A stretch of DNA of 28,964 nt from Chloroflexi bacterium UBA4733 (GTDB lineage Bacteria; Chloroflexota; UBA4733), in assembly GCA_002404055.1 (NCBI GenBank), contig DHIZ01000149.1, positions 4,395 through 33,358 of the forward strand, in the 5' to 3' direction. The notes beneath the pieces are model-generated. The model saw only the letters and a list, made by a program, of their open reading frames with translations. It did no database searches and had not been told where the DNA came from. The position numbers and the translations under genes are program-made. How positions within the stretch are numbered: position 1 is the stretch's first letter; the number at the start of each line of letters is the position of its first letter. Below are positions 14,616 through 22,410 of this stretch, one piece after another.

Positions 14616-15329
14616 ATGCGATTGTTACTGTTGGGTGAGTCGGCGGCAAGCGCGCGCTATCTGACCGGAACGTTTGCGCGCGCCGGTATCGACTATCGCC
14701 ACGTTGAAGCGCGCCAGGCCCTGGCAACCCTCGATGACGCCTGGGATGTGGTGGTATTCAGCGACTACCCCGCGAAGCAGCTTGGGGCGGCCGCTGCCGA
14801 CACTATCGCGCAGCACGTCCGCGGGGGGGCCGGGTTGGTGATGATCGGCGGCTGGACCTCGTTCAACGGCCAGGGGACTGGCTATCGGGGCAGCATCATC
14901 GCTGATCTTCTTCCGGTGGTCTGTGCCGAAGGTGACGACCGGCGCAACGTACACAGTGGGCTGTGGCTGGAATCGCTGCAGTCGGCGCACCCGGTGCTGG
15001 CGGGCCTCGATCTGGCCGCCCCACCCGTGCTCTGCGGCTACAACGCGGTCACCATCAAAGACGGCGCGACGCTGCTGGCGCAGGGCCGACTGGTGCAGTT
15101 CCAGAATGGCACGCCGCAGCCAGGCGCTACGGCGCCCTTGCTGGCGGTGCAGCAGGCCAACGCCGGCCGTTCTCTTGCCTATACCAGCGACCTGGTTCCC
15201 CATTGGTGCGGCGGGATGGTGGATTGGGGAACAGAGCGCGTGTCGCTGCCCGGCGGCGCCGAGGTCGGCGTCGGCTACTGCACCTTCCTCGTCAACATGC
15301 TGCGCTGGGTCAACGGGGAGACGGGGTAG
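14616..15329 (+). CDS. Glutamine amidotransferase-like protein (class I GATase-like fold, DUF1355 type)
   Basis: A 237-residue flavodoxin-like alpha-beta protein. MRLLLLGESAASARYLTGTF opens the fold, VVVFSDYPAKQL follows the second strand, and LVMIGGWTSFNGQGTGYRGS is the conserved nucleotide- or substrate-binding-like loop of the PF07090 group. The C-terminal part has AVTIKDGATLLAQG and YTSDLVPHWCGG. The usual Cys-His-Glu triad of true glutamine amidotransferases is not obvious. The function is unknown, probably binding of a small ligand. A strong Shine-Dalgarno (GGAGGAGG) precedes the ATG. It lies 80 bp after the Uma2 gene. Confidence 0.78.
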   Translation: MRLLLLGESAASARYLTGTFARAGIDYRHVEARQALATLDDAWDVVVFSDYPAKQLGAAAADTIAQHVRGGAGLVMIGGWTSFNGQGTGYRGSIIADLLPVVCAEGDDRRNVHSGLWLESLQSAHPVLAGLDLAAPPVLCGYNAVTIKDGATLLAQGRLVQFQNGTPQPGATAPLLAVQQANAGRSLAYTSDLVPHWCGGMVDWGTERVSLPGGAEVGVGYCTFLVNMLRWVNGETG

Positions 15330-15336
15330 CAGCGTA

Positions 15337-15384
15337 GCGCCCTTCACGGGGCTTGGTATTCGTAGCCCGCCCGTTTACGGGCGG
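15337..15384. repeat. Two short hairpins with TTCA and TTTA loops
   Basis: GCGCCC-TTCA-CGGGGC (imperfect) is at 15337-15352 and CCGCCCG-TTTA-CGGGCGG (perfect 7-bp stem) at 15367-15384. They start eight bases past the stop of the GATase-like gene and face the end of the dehydrogenase gene. They have the same loop rule as the clusters at 13.5 and 20.3 kb. They could also act as a bidirectional terminator, but there is no U-tract. Confidence 0.65.
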
Positions 15385-15450
15385 CGGAGCTCGCGGGCGC
15401 GCGCGCCGGACGCCGAAGGCGGACCGTCGAAGCGGCCGTGGACCGGTGCC

Positions 15451-16515
15451 CTACTGGCCGGTCCGTGCTGCAATCGCACCGGCCGTGAGCGCGTGCCGGG
15501 GTAGCTCACCGTGCAGCACGCGGGCGAACTCGTCAGCCACGAGGTCGGCGGTGCGCCAGTTGGCGTCGCGCGTGCGGCCGGCGATATGCGGCGTGTGGAC
15601 GACGTTTGGCCGTCCCCGCAGCGGATCGTCCGGCGGCAACGGTTCAACATCATACACGTCCAGCGCCGCCGCCAGCTCGTTGGCGACGAGTCGCTCGCGG
15701 AGCGCCGTCATGTCCACGGCATGCGCCCGTGTGGCGATCACGACCAGTGTCCCTCGCTGCAGGCGGGCGATACGGTCGCGACTGAGCAGGTGTCTGGCTG
15801 ATGGCGTCGGCGGCGCCAGGACAAAGACGACCTCTGATTGGTCGACCAGCGTGTCCAGATCCACCAGACGGACGCCCCAACCCTTGGCGACAGTGACCGG
15901 CAAGAACGGGTCGTAGCCGAGCACCTGACCGCGCAAGTCCGGGCCAGTCGAAGCATCCTTGCCCAGCGCAACGCACCAGCGCGCGACCCGTCCGCCGATC
16001 TGACCAAGGCCGATGATACCGACGCGTTTGGTACCGAGTTCACCGCCCGTGAACGCACGGCTGTCGCAGAACTGTACAGCCTCGTACTGGAACGACGGCG
16101 CTCCGCTCGCCAACTCCTGATGCCACGTCGGCAGGCGGCGCAGGGAGGAGAGAGCGAGCGCCAGCGCCAGTTCGGCCACGCTCTGCCCCCAGGCGCGGGT
16201 AGTATCAATCACCGGGATGCCTGCTGCCCCGAGTTCCGCCATGGGCAAGCCGTGGCCGGTATTGTCCGTGTTGCAGCCGACGACTTTCAGGTGCGGTGTC
16301 GCCCGGAGTGTTGCTGCCGTGAAGCGTCCGCCGAACCAGGCGATCCCCGTGCAGCAGGAAAGGTCCGTTGCCTCCTCCAGCGCCGTGTCACGGCCTACCG
16401 ACACGACGCCTACCTCCCCGGTCGTCGCCAGGCGCGTACACAGCCGCTCTTCCACGAAGGGCCAGACGCGCGCGAAGTCGACAGGCCGGGCGAAGAGCCA
16501 GGTTGGGCGAGGCAT
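15451..16515 (-). CDS. D-2-hydroxyacid dehydrogenase (NAD-binding)
   Basis: A 354-residue D-isomer-specific 2-hydroxyacid dehydrogenase. The Rossmann motif RVGIIGLGQIGGRVARW sits in the middle of the protein. The catalytic Arg lies in VVIATRAHAVD, the Glu in DVYDVEPLP and the His in HTPHIAG. The N-terminal substrate-binding half is normal and has an ITNTDN-like segment (VVGCNTDNTGHG). I chose ATG 16515 because GGAGG lies four bases upstream; the longer frame has no ribosome site. It is divergent from the helical-repeat gene at 16605. The substrate is unknown. Confidence 0.9.
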   Translation of the reverse strand: MPRPTWLFARPVDFARVWPFVEERLCTRLATTGEVGVVSVGRDTALEEATDLSCCTGIAWFGGRFTAATLRATPHLKVVGCNTDNTGHGLPMAELGAAGIPVIDTTRAWGQSVAELALALALSSLRRLPTWHQELASGAPSFQYEAVQFCDSRAFTGGELGTKRVGIIGLGQIGGRVARWCVALGKDASTGPDLRGQVLGYDPFLPVTVAKGWGVRLVDLDTLVDQSEVVFVLAPPTPSARHLLSRDRIARLQRGTLVVIATRAHAVDMTALRERLVANELAAALDVYDVEPLPPDDPLRGRPNVVHTPHIAGRTRDANWRTADLVADEFARVLHGELPRHALTAGAIAARTGQ

Positions 16516-16544
16516 GGGACCTCCTATTAGCGTTAGCGATACCG

Positions 16545-16573
16545 TTGACATGACCACGCAAGTATCGCAGAAT
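16545..16573 (+). promoter_or_regulatory. Sigma-70-type promoter for the 16605 gene
   Basis: A perfect TTGACA (16545-16550) is followed by a 17-bp spacer and CAGAAT (16568-16573), four of six matches to TATAAT. Transcription would begin near 16580, about 25 bases before the ATG. Confidence 0.55.
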
Positions 16574-16604
16574 ATCAAGCGATCTGAAGGGAGGTGTCTC
16601 GGTA

Positions 16605-18080
16605 ATGACGCTGAGTGAGCTACTGGCCGGTTTGACCCGCGAACAACTCATCGCCCTTCTCATGCGTCTGGTGGATCGCCAGCCGGACCTGATCGAGACG
16701 ATCAGGCTCGTGCATCCCGTCCACCCTGACCAGGCAGCCGAGGCGCCGACGCCCGACGTTCCGCCGCCCCTGCCCCAGCACCCGCCGATCGACCTGGCCG
16801 ATTTCCGCCTGCGAGTTGGTGCTACCTTTGGCGGAGCCGGGCGGCGGTCCCACCGGGGTGGCTACGCGCAGGGGGGCGTCGGTGACGTGTGGGCGCTGCT
16901 GGCGGAGATCACTCCTGTTGTGGTGGCGGGCGACAGCCGGAGTGCGCTGCCGATGCTGGAGGAGTTGATCACGGGGTATCTGAACGTGGTCGAGTGGTTG
17001 GAAGAGTTCGGTGACGAAGGTGGTGATGGCTTCTTTGATGCCGGGCGTCTGGCCACCGAAGCTGTGTTGGGCGCCGACCTGACGATGGCGGAGCGCGCCG
17101 GTTGGGGCGAGAAGCTGGAAGCCTGGCAGGGCCAGTTGGCCGAGTACAGTCTGGAAGACACGCTTACGCCGGCCATCGCCGCGGCGGAGCAAGGTTGGGA
17201 TCACCCGCCGCTGCAGCGGATCTTGCGCGGCGAGACAGGTCTCCAGGACGAGGCGGCGCCCGAGCAATCGGAGGAGTTGGTTGTCGCCCGGCTCAACGTT
17301 CTGGAGCGTCAGGGCCGTTATGAGGAGTTCCTCCGGCTGGCCGCCGTCACTCGCCAGGCGAAACGCTCTGCGATGATGCTGGCACGGCTGGGTCGCGCGG
17401 AAGAGGCGGTAGCCTACGCCCGTCAGCATGTGACGATTCCCTTAGAGTCGCTCGGTGTGGCCCAGGCGCTGCATGAACGTGGCTCTCTCGAGTGTGCCCT
17501 CACCGTCGCGGAGCTTGGGCTTGGCCTCGAGGGGAGTAAAGCCGAACTGGCCAAATGGTTGCGCGACCTGGCGACTGGGTTGGGACGGAGCGACCTGGCC
17601 CTGACTGCTGCGCTCGTCGCCTTCCGCGAGCAGCGGAGCCTGACGGACTACCTGCAGGTGCAGGGGTTAGCCGGCGCGGCCTGGCCCGAGCTTCGGGCCG
17701 AATTACTTGATCTGCTCCGTAGCGCCACCTCCTATTACCCGAGCGGTCAGGTCGATGTCTTCTTACATGAGGGACTGCTTGATGATGCTATCGCTGCCGT
17801 CGATAAGGGGGCCACGCACGAACTGGTCGAACGCGTGGTCGATGCAGCGCTTGCCACCAGACCGGATTGGGCCATCCAGGCGAGCCGTCGGCAGGCGGAG
17901 GGGATCATGAACGCTGCCAAGGCCCAGTACTACGTCGCTGCCGCCGACTGGTTGAAACGGATGCGCACGGCCTACCAGGCGACCGGCCGCGAGGCCGATT
18001 GGCAAGCGTATCTTCAGACGCTGCTGGAACAGCATCGCCGCAAGCGCAATCTCATGCCACTGCTCACAACGCTGCGCTGA
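16605..18080 (+). CDS. Alpha-helical protein resembling SWIM zinc-finger proteins without the SWIM motif
   Basis: A 491-residue, mostly helical protein. The start (LSELLAGLTREQLIALLMRLVDRQPDL) matches what normally follows the CxCx(n)CxH zinc finger in SWIM family proteins. The long C-terminal part is a helical solenoid (EELVVARLNVLERQGRYEEFLRL, ALHERGSLECALTVAELGL, FLHEGLLDDAIAAVDKGA). No Cys/His finger is present in the frame or directly upstream. It has its own promoter and a GGAGG ribosome site, so it is not obviously dead. Either the finger was lost, or this subgroup does without it. The function of the family is not established beyond protein or DNA contacts. Confidence 0.7.
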   Translation: MTLSELLAGLTREQLIALLMRLVDRQPDLIETIRLVHPVHPDQAAEAPTPDVPPPLPQHPPIDLADFRLRVGATFGGAGRRSHRGGYAQGGVGDVWALLAEITPVVVAGDSRSALPMLEELITGYLNVVEWLEEFGDEGGDGFFDAGRLATEAVLGADLTMAERAGWGEKLEAWQGQLAEYSLEDTLTPAIAAAEQGWDHPPLQRILRGETGLQDEAAPEQSEELVVARLNVLERQGRYEEFLRLAAVTRQAKRSAMMLARLGRAEEAVAYARQHVTIPLESLGVAQALHERGSLECALTVAELGLGLEGSKAELAKWLRDLATGLGRSDLALTAALVAFREQRSLTDYLQVQGLAGAAWPELRAELLDLLRSATSYYPSGQVDVFLHEGLLDDAIAAVDKGATHELVERVVDAALATRPDWAIQASRRQAEGIMNAAKAQYYVAAADWLKRMRTAYQATGREADWQAYLQTLLEQHRRKRNLMPLLTTLR

Positions 18081-18099
18081 CAGGTGCAGCGACGACGCT

Positions 18100-18207
18100 A
18101 TGGAAGGGAATGGCTATGTCGACACGCAGTTGCCGGCGCGACGCGAGCTGTTCGCCACAAGCGCCTACGGCCAGACGGTGCTGGAGGACCTGGCGACAGC
18201 GGCTTGA
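18100..18207 (+). other. 35-codon ORF of doubtful status after the SWIM-like gene
   Basis: The frame reads MEGNGYVDTQL, then PARRELFATSAYGQTVLEDLATAA. The composition looks coding and resembles the end of a longer protein, but there is no clear ribosome site and no match I can name. It may be a remnant of the gene that preceded the PIN-domain gene (which is convergent with it). Confidence 0.25.
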
Positions 18208-18230
18208 GGGCAGGCGCGCTGCCGGTCGCC

Positions 18231-18653
18231 TCAGCCGTCTGCTGGCAGCAAGATGAAGGCGCCGCCCTGGAGCGGCGTCACGGCGCGGAAATGCCGCGAG
18301 TTGAGCGTCGCCAGGCGTTGTGTCTGGTAGCGTTGGGCGAGCACGACGAGCGAACAATCTGCGAGACCCAACAGTAAAGCGCCATAGCGCCGAGCCAGCC
18401 CGAGCGCGACACCAAGCTCTTGCTGGTTCAAGCACGCGGAGGTAAATGTTCCTTCGGCAAGGTCCTGAAGAAATGCCAACTCCACCTCCCGTCCCAGGCG
18501 GGTCAGAATCAGGTAGTCAGCTTCGGCAACCGCGAGTTCACTCGTGATCAAAGGACCCGGCTCATTCCGCAGTGTACGCACGACCGCCTCGTGCTCCGGC
18601 GCCTTCCGGTCGGCCTGCGTGTAGAGCGCGCCGGCGTCAACGATCAGGGGCAC
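18231..18653 (-). CDS. vapC: VapC-type PIN-domain ribonuclease toxin
   Basis: A 140-residue PIN-domain protein. The first acidic residue is Asp6 (LIVDAGAL), the second lies in ITSELAVAEADYL, and the third in LLGLADCSLVVLAQR. The C-terminal motif reads RLATLNSRHF, with Asn where many members have Asp. VapC toxins cleave tRNA or rRNA in a Mg2+-dependent way. The start is GTG 18653, eight bases after the stop of the RHH antitoxin gene, with only a weak ribosome site, so it depends on translational coupling. The pair is complete and looks functional. Confidence 0.88.
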   Translation of the reverse strand: MPLIVDAGALYTQADRKAPEHEAVVRTLRNEPGPLITSELAVAEADYLILTRLGREVELAFLQDLAEGTFTSACLNQQELGVALGLARRYGALLLGLADCSLVVLAQRYQTQRLATLNSRHFRAVTPLQGGAFILLPADG

Positions 18654-18661
18654 TGTGCTGC

Positions 18662-18892
18662 TCAGTCCTGACCAAGTATCTTGCGTGCGAGACCTTCGGC
18701 GTCCCAGCGTCCGACCGGCTCCCCGCTGCTCTCGCCTCGCCCCATGCTGTGGAACGTCCGCTGTTGGTCCCGCGACAGGACGTGCAACACGCCGGTGCGG
18801 ATAAGTTCCGCCTGCGACGTGCCGGTGGCGGCAGCCAGGCGACGGAGACCGGCCGCTTCCTCGTCACCTAAGTAGACAGTCGTTTTGCGCAT
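18662..18892 (-). CDS. vapB: Ribbon-helix-helix antitoxin of the VapBC pair
   Basis: A 76-residue protein. Residues 2-40 form a ribbon-helix-helix domain (KTTVYLGDEEAAGLRRLAAA, then TSQAELIRTGVLHVL). The tail (GRGESSGEPVGRWDAEGLARKIL) is the toxin-wrapping segment expected of such antitoxins. It precedes vapC in the same transcript and has GGAG/AGGGA ahead of its ATG. It probably represses its own promoter through the palindrome at 18912-18929, just upstream. Confidence 0.88.
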   Translation of the reverse strand: MRKTTVYLGDEEAAGLRRLAAATGTSQAELIRTGVLHVLSRDQQRTFHSMGRGESSGEPVGRWDAEGLARKILGQD

Positions 18893-18911
18893 CGTCCCTG
18901 CTCCTCATCGT

Positions 18912-18946
18912 GTACCATACGTATGGTACCATCTATGGTCATACGT
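18912..18946. promoter_or_regulatory. VapBC operator: perfect 18-bp palindrome plus half-sites
   Basis: GTACCATACGTATGGTAC at 18912-18929 is a perfect palindrome. It is followed by ACCATCTATGGTCATACG, which repeats ACCAT, ATGGT and ATACG elements. The site begins 20 bp upstream of the vapB start codon. Short repeated half-sites in tandem palindromes are typical of RHH antitoxin operators. It also lies upstream of the plus-strand genes that begin at about 18946-19092 and could control them as well. Confidence 0.7.
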
Positions 18947-19089
18947 TGCTCCAACAGCATCTGGGATGGCGCCGATCTGGACTCGCTCTGGTCCGTTACC
19001 TGTACTATCAGAAGTGCTACGGCATCGCCTGCACCCCGGACGCTCTAAAAGCGTTGATGCAGACCATAAGCGAGAAGGGCAGCTTCTAA
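18946..19089 (+). other. Possible 47-codon ORF ahead of the 376-residue gene
   Basis: A frame from TTG 18946 reads LLQQHLGWRRSGLALVRYLYY, then QKCYGIACTPDALKALMQTIS, ending in EKGSF. Its TAA is two bases before the ATG of the next gene, which would allow coupling. There is no ribosome site, and the frame is also open further upstream through the operator, so it may be a remnant or chance. No family is recognised. Confidence 0.25.
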
Positions 19090-19091
19090 GC

Positions 19092-20222
19092 ATGGGAATG
19101 CACAAGAGCACTGCATTGCGATCTCTGCAGCCCTTAGAAGTAGCGGGTTATCTTCGAGCGAATGGGTGGCGTCGAGAGGCCGAACTGAATGGCAAAGGCA
19201 GCCTGTGGCTCCGGGAACATGATGAGGACCTGACGTTGCCCGAACGACGCGATCTTGGGGATCACGTCCTGCGTATGGAAGAGGTCGTCCATACTCTGGC
19301 CAACGTGGAGAGCCGGTCCGAAGACGACGTGCTCAGTGATCTGCAGACGGTGACGTCCGACCTGATTCGAGTGCGAGCTGCAGGCGGTACCACGCCGTTC
19401 GGCACGCTCCCCTTGGATGCTGCGGTGGCGCTGGCAGCGAGCAGCCGCGATCTCTTGCTCGCTGCTGCTTGTGCTGCGATCACCAGGCGACCAGTCTATG
19501 CAAACCGGAAGCCGAACCAGGCCTTGGACTATCTCCGCGGCGTTCAGATGGGACAGACGGAACGCGGCAGCTATGTACTGACTATCCTTTCACCGGTGCT
19601 TCCCGAACTGCGTCCAGTGCAGGAGCGGCTATTCCCTGGTGATTGGGACGAGCCTTTTGCGCGCAAGGTGACGCGAAGCCTGATGGAATCGTTACAGGCC
19701 CTGGATGGCGCCGCCCGCCAGGCGATGAGCCACGGGGACATGCAACCGTTCCAAGATGCTGTGCGTAGTGGCGTGTCTGCCAATCTCTGCGATGCCGTGG
19801 CTGACTTATCTGAAGCCGGTTCCGGCGAGGGTCTAGAGGTGCAAGTGGCCTGGTCGCCGACGCGAGCCATAACTTCCGGTACCCCCGGGCGGGTATCGCT
19901 GAGTCGCGATGCCATGCCGCCGATCCTGGAGGCAGCGCGCGCATTTCGAGACACGTCGCTCGTGGAGGATGTGGATGTGGAAGGTGTGGTCACGGTGCTC
20001 GATCGCGGAGTGACGGCAATAGAAGGAGAGGTGACGATCACCGGCAACGTCGAAGGCCAGGTGCGGCGGGTGCTGGTGCGGCTGGGCGAGCCGACGTACC
20101 GGCAAGCGGTGCAGGCCCACCAGGAACGCCAGGTAGTGACATGCGTCGGTGACCTGCGTCGCCTGCCCACTGGGCTCCGGTTGGAGAATCCGCGCCACTT
20201 CGCGATTCTCGCCGGAGAATGA
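19092..20222 (+). CDS. Uncharacterised 376-residue protein upstream of the type III R-M genes
   Basis: I place the start at ATG 19092 (MGMHKSTALRSLQPLEVAGYL) because the longer frame crosses the vapBC operator and loses protein-like character. Landmarks are GYLRANGWRREAELNGKGSLWL at the N-terminus, RDLLLAAACAAITRRPVY and LRGVQMGQTERGSYVLTILSP in the middle, and SANLCDAVADLSEA. The C-terminal third is strand-rich with a probable OB- or barrel-like part (GEVTITGNVEGQVRRVLVRLG and NPRHFAIL). I recognise this as a conserved hypothetical family of defence-rich regions but know no function. It precedes mod by 200 bp, separated by a large palindromic repeat. Confidence 0.7.
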   Translation: MGMHKSTALRSLQPLEVAGYLRANGWRREAELNGKGSLWLREHDEDLTLPERRDLGDHVLRMEEVVHTLANVESRSEDDVLSDLQTVTSDLIRVRAAGGTTPFGTLPLDAAVALAASSRDLLLAAACAAITRRPVYANRKPNQALDYLRGVQMGQTERGSYVLTILSPVLPELRPVQERLFPGDWDEPFARKVTRSLMESLQALDGAARQAMSHGDMQPFQDAVRSGVSANLCDAVADLSEAGSGEGLEVQVAWSPTRAITSGTPGRVSLSRDAMPPILEAARAFRDTSLVEDVDVEGVVTVLDRGVTAIEGEVTITGNVEGQVRRVLVRLGEPTYRQAVQAHQERQVVTCVGDLRRLPTGLRLENPRHFAILAGE

Positions 20223-20247
20223 CGAGCCGCTTGGTACGACAGGCCCG

Positions 20248-20404
20248 CCCTACGCTAAAGCGTAGGTCTACGTTAACAAAGCACCCTGAAGGGCGCTACG
20301 GGGGCGATGTTCCCCAACATTGCGGGACAGTTCGGCAGCAATATCGCCGTTCCCAGGGCGCTTTAGCGTCCTTTGTTAACGTAGCCCTATGCTTTAGCGT
20401 AGGG
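20248..20404. repeat. 157-bp inverted element made of four tetraloop hairpins
   Basis: Two terminal hairpins, CCCTACGC-TAAA-GCGTAGG (from 20248) and CCCTATGC-TTTA-GCGTAGGG (20385-20404), flank two inner ones, GCACCC-TGAA-GGGCGC (20281-20296) and GGGCGC-TTTA-GCGTCC (20356-20371). The left half also matches the complement of the right half across CTACGTTAACAAAG, so the whole element is an imperfect palindrome with a central loop of about 60 bp. It ends 11 bp before the mod Shine-Dalgarno and so may carry or influence its promoter. No transposase is present. Confidence 0.8.
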
Positions 20405-20425
20405 TAGGCGCCATAGGAGGAACAC

Positions 20426-22399
20426 ATGCAACAACTCACCGCCGACGACCCCGAAACCAAATCCCTCGACCCCGTCGCTCAAAGCATCGAACGGCTCAAA
20501 GCCCTCTTTCCCGAAGCCTTCACCGAAGGCAAGATCGACTTTGCCGTGCTGAAGCAACTGCTCGGCGGCGCCGTGGACGACCGTGAAGAGAAATATGGCC
20601 TCAACTGGAACGGCAAGCGCCGGGCCCGCCAACTGGCCCTCACCCCCTCCACCGGCACGCTGCGTCCCTGCCCGGAGGATAGTGTGGACTGGGACACCAC
20701 GCAGAACCTGATGATCGAAGGCGACAACCTGGAAGTGCTGAAGCTGCTCCAGAAATCCTACGCCGGCAAGGTGAAACTCATCTACATTGACCCGCCCTAC
20801 AACACGGGCAACGACTTCGTCTACCCCGACAACTACCAGGACAGCATCCGCAACTACCTCGAACTCACCGGCCAGGTGGACGGGGCCGGTCGTAAGCTCT
20901 CCTCCAATACTGATGCATCGGGCCGATTCCATACGGACTGGCTCAACATGATGTATCCGAGGCTCAAGGTGGCGCGGGATCTGTTGCGGAACGATGGGGT
21001 GCTATTCGTCAGCATAGACGATAACGAAGTAGACAATCTCCGTGCTCTGTGTGACGCTATCTTCGGTGACGACGCGTTCGTCGCGCAGGTATGTGTGCAA
21101 TCAAACAAGGGTGGACAGGATTATCTGGCAATCGCCAAAACACATGAGTACGTTGTCTGTTATCTTAATGATACAGAACTTGACGGTCTCTTTGAACTTC
21201 CCAAGGACATCACTACTCTACCGTTTCGGGACAGCAAGGGCCCGTATGAACCCAGAGAGCTACGCAATCGCAATCCGAAGTTTGACCGAGAAAATCGACC
21301 AAATCTCTATTTCCCTATTTGGGTGAATCCAGAGCTATGTGACGATAACGGATACTGTGCTGCATCTCTTACTGGGCTACCGGGTTACAGCATAGAGGTG
21401 CTTCCCCGCAATAGCGAAGGCAAAGATGGCTACTGGAGATGGGGCCGCGCCAAGGTGTCCGGGGCCATTGTTGCGAATAACCCCCAGGACAGCGACGTGG
21501 TGGCAAGGCGTACGCGGAACGGTGGGTGGAACGTCTATGAAAAGTCTCGCCGTTCAACACAGAAAGCGAAGACGATCTGGGACGAGACGGAAGTTCGAAC
21601 CGAAGCGGGTACGAGAGAAGTGCGCGAGCTATTTGGCACGACTGTTTTCGACCACCCAAAACCGCTGTTCTTGATCGAGAAGATACTTCGGATTGGCAGT
21701 GAGGACGGAATTGTCCTTGACTTTTTCGCTGGTTCCGGGACGACGGGCCATGCGGTCATGACCCTGAACTCTGTCGATACTGGCAACCGTCGATACATAC
21801 TGGTCCAACTCCCCGAACCACTGAATCCAGACAATACGAGCCAGAAGGCCGCCGCTGACCTGTGTGACCAGCTTGGCAAGCCCCGCACCATCGCCGAACT
21901 GACCAAAGAGCGCCTGCGCCGCGCCGGCCAGAAGATTCGCGACGAGAACCCAATGTTCCCCGGCGACACCGGCTTCCGCGTCTTCAAACTCGACTCCAGC
22001 AACATTCGCGCCTGGGACCCTAACCGCGACGATGTGGCGCGGTCGCTGCTGGACTCGGTGGAGCACCTCAAGTCTGGGCGCAGCGAACACGACATTCTCT
22101 TCGAGGTGCTGCTGAAGCTCGGCCTGGAACTGACGACGCCGATTGAGCAGCAGGTCATTGCCGGCAAGAACGTCTACAGCGTGAGCATCGGTACGCTGTT
22201 CGCCTGCCTTGCCGAACAGATCAGCCGTGAGGACGCGGAGCCGCTAGCCCTCGGCATCGCGCAATGGCGTGACGCGTTGCAGCCGGCAGGGGAGAGCACC
22301 GTCATTTTCCGCGACAGCGCCTTTGTCGATGATGTCGCCAAGACCAATGTTGCAGCCATCCTCCAGCAGCACGGGCTGGCGAACGTGCGCAGTCTGTAG
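20426..22399 (+). CDS. mod: Type III restriction-modification DNA methyltransferase (Mod)
   Basis: A 657-residue beta-class N6-adenine methyltransferase. The catalytic motif IV is LIYIDPPYNTGNDF (DPPY at 122-125). The SAM-binding motif I, VLDFFAGSGTTGHAV, follows at about residue 432, giving the beta order. The region between them (about 200-410) is the target-recognition domain. Mod alone methylates one strand of an asymmetric site and gives specificity to the Mod-Res complex. The target domain is visibly AT-richer than the rest (22 of 60 bases G+C at 21121-21180 against 40 of 60 at 22021-22080). GGAGG precedes the ATG. It ends 11 bp before res. It appears intact. Confidence 0.95.
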   Translation: MQQLTADDPETKSLDPVAQSIERLKALFPEAFTEGKIDFAVLKQLLGGAVDDREEKYGLNWNGKRRARQLALTPSTGTLRPCPEDSVDWDTTQNLMIEGDNLEVLKLLQKSYAGKVKLIYIDPPYNTGNDFVYPDNYQDSIRNYLELTGQVDGAGRKLSSNTDASGRFHTDWLNMMYPRLKVARDLLRNDGVLFVSIDDNEVDNLRALCDAIFGDDAFVAQVCVQSNKGGQDYLAIAKTHEYVVCYLNDTELDGLFELPKDITTLPFRDSKGPYEPRELRNRNPKFDRENRPNLYFPIWVNPELCDDNGYCAASLTGLPGYSIEVLPRNSEGKDGYWRWGRAKVSGAIVANNPQDSDVVARRTRNGGWNVYEKSRRSTQKAKTIWDETEVRTEAGTREVRELFGTTVFDHPKPLFLIEKILRIGSEDGIVLDFFAGSGTTGHAVMTLNSVDTGNRRYILVQLPEPLNPDNTSQKAAADLCDQLGKPRTIAELTKERLRRAGQKIRDENPMFPGDTGFRVFKLDSSNIRAWDPNRDDVARSLLDSVEHLKSGRSEHDILFEVLLKLGLELTTPIEQQVIAGKNVYSVSIGTLFACLAEQISREDAEPLALGIAQWRDALQPAGESTVIFRDSAFVDDVAKTNVAAILQQHGLANVRSL

Positions 22400-22410
22400 G
22401 AGGGCCGAAC

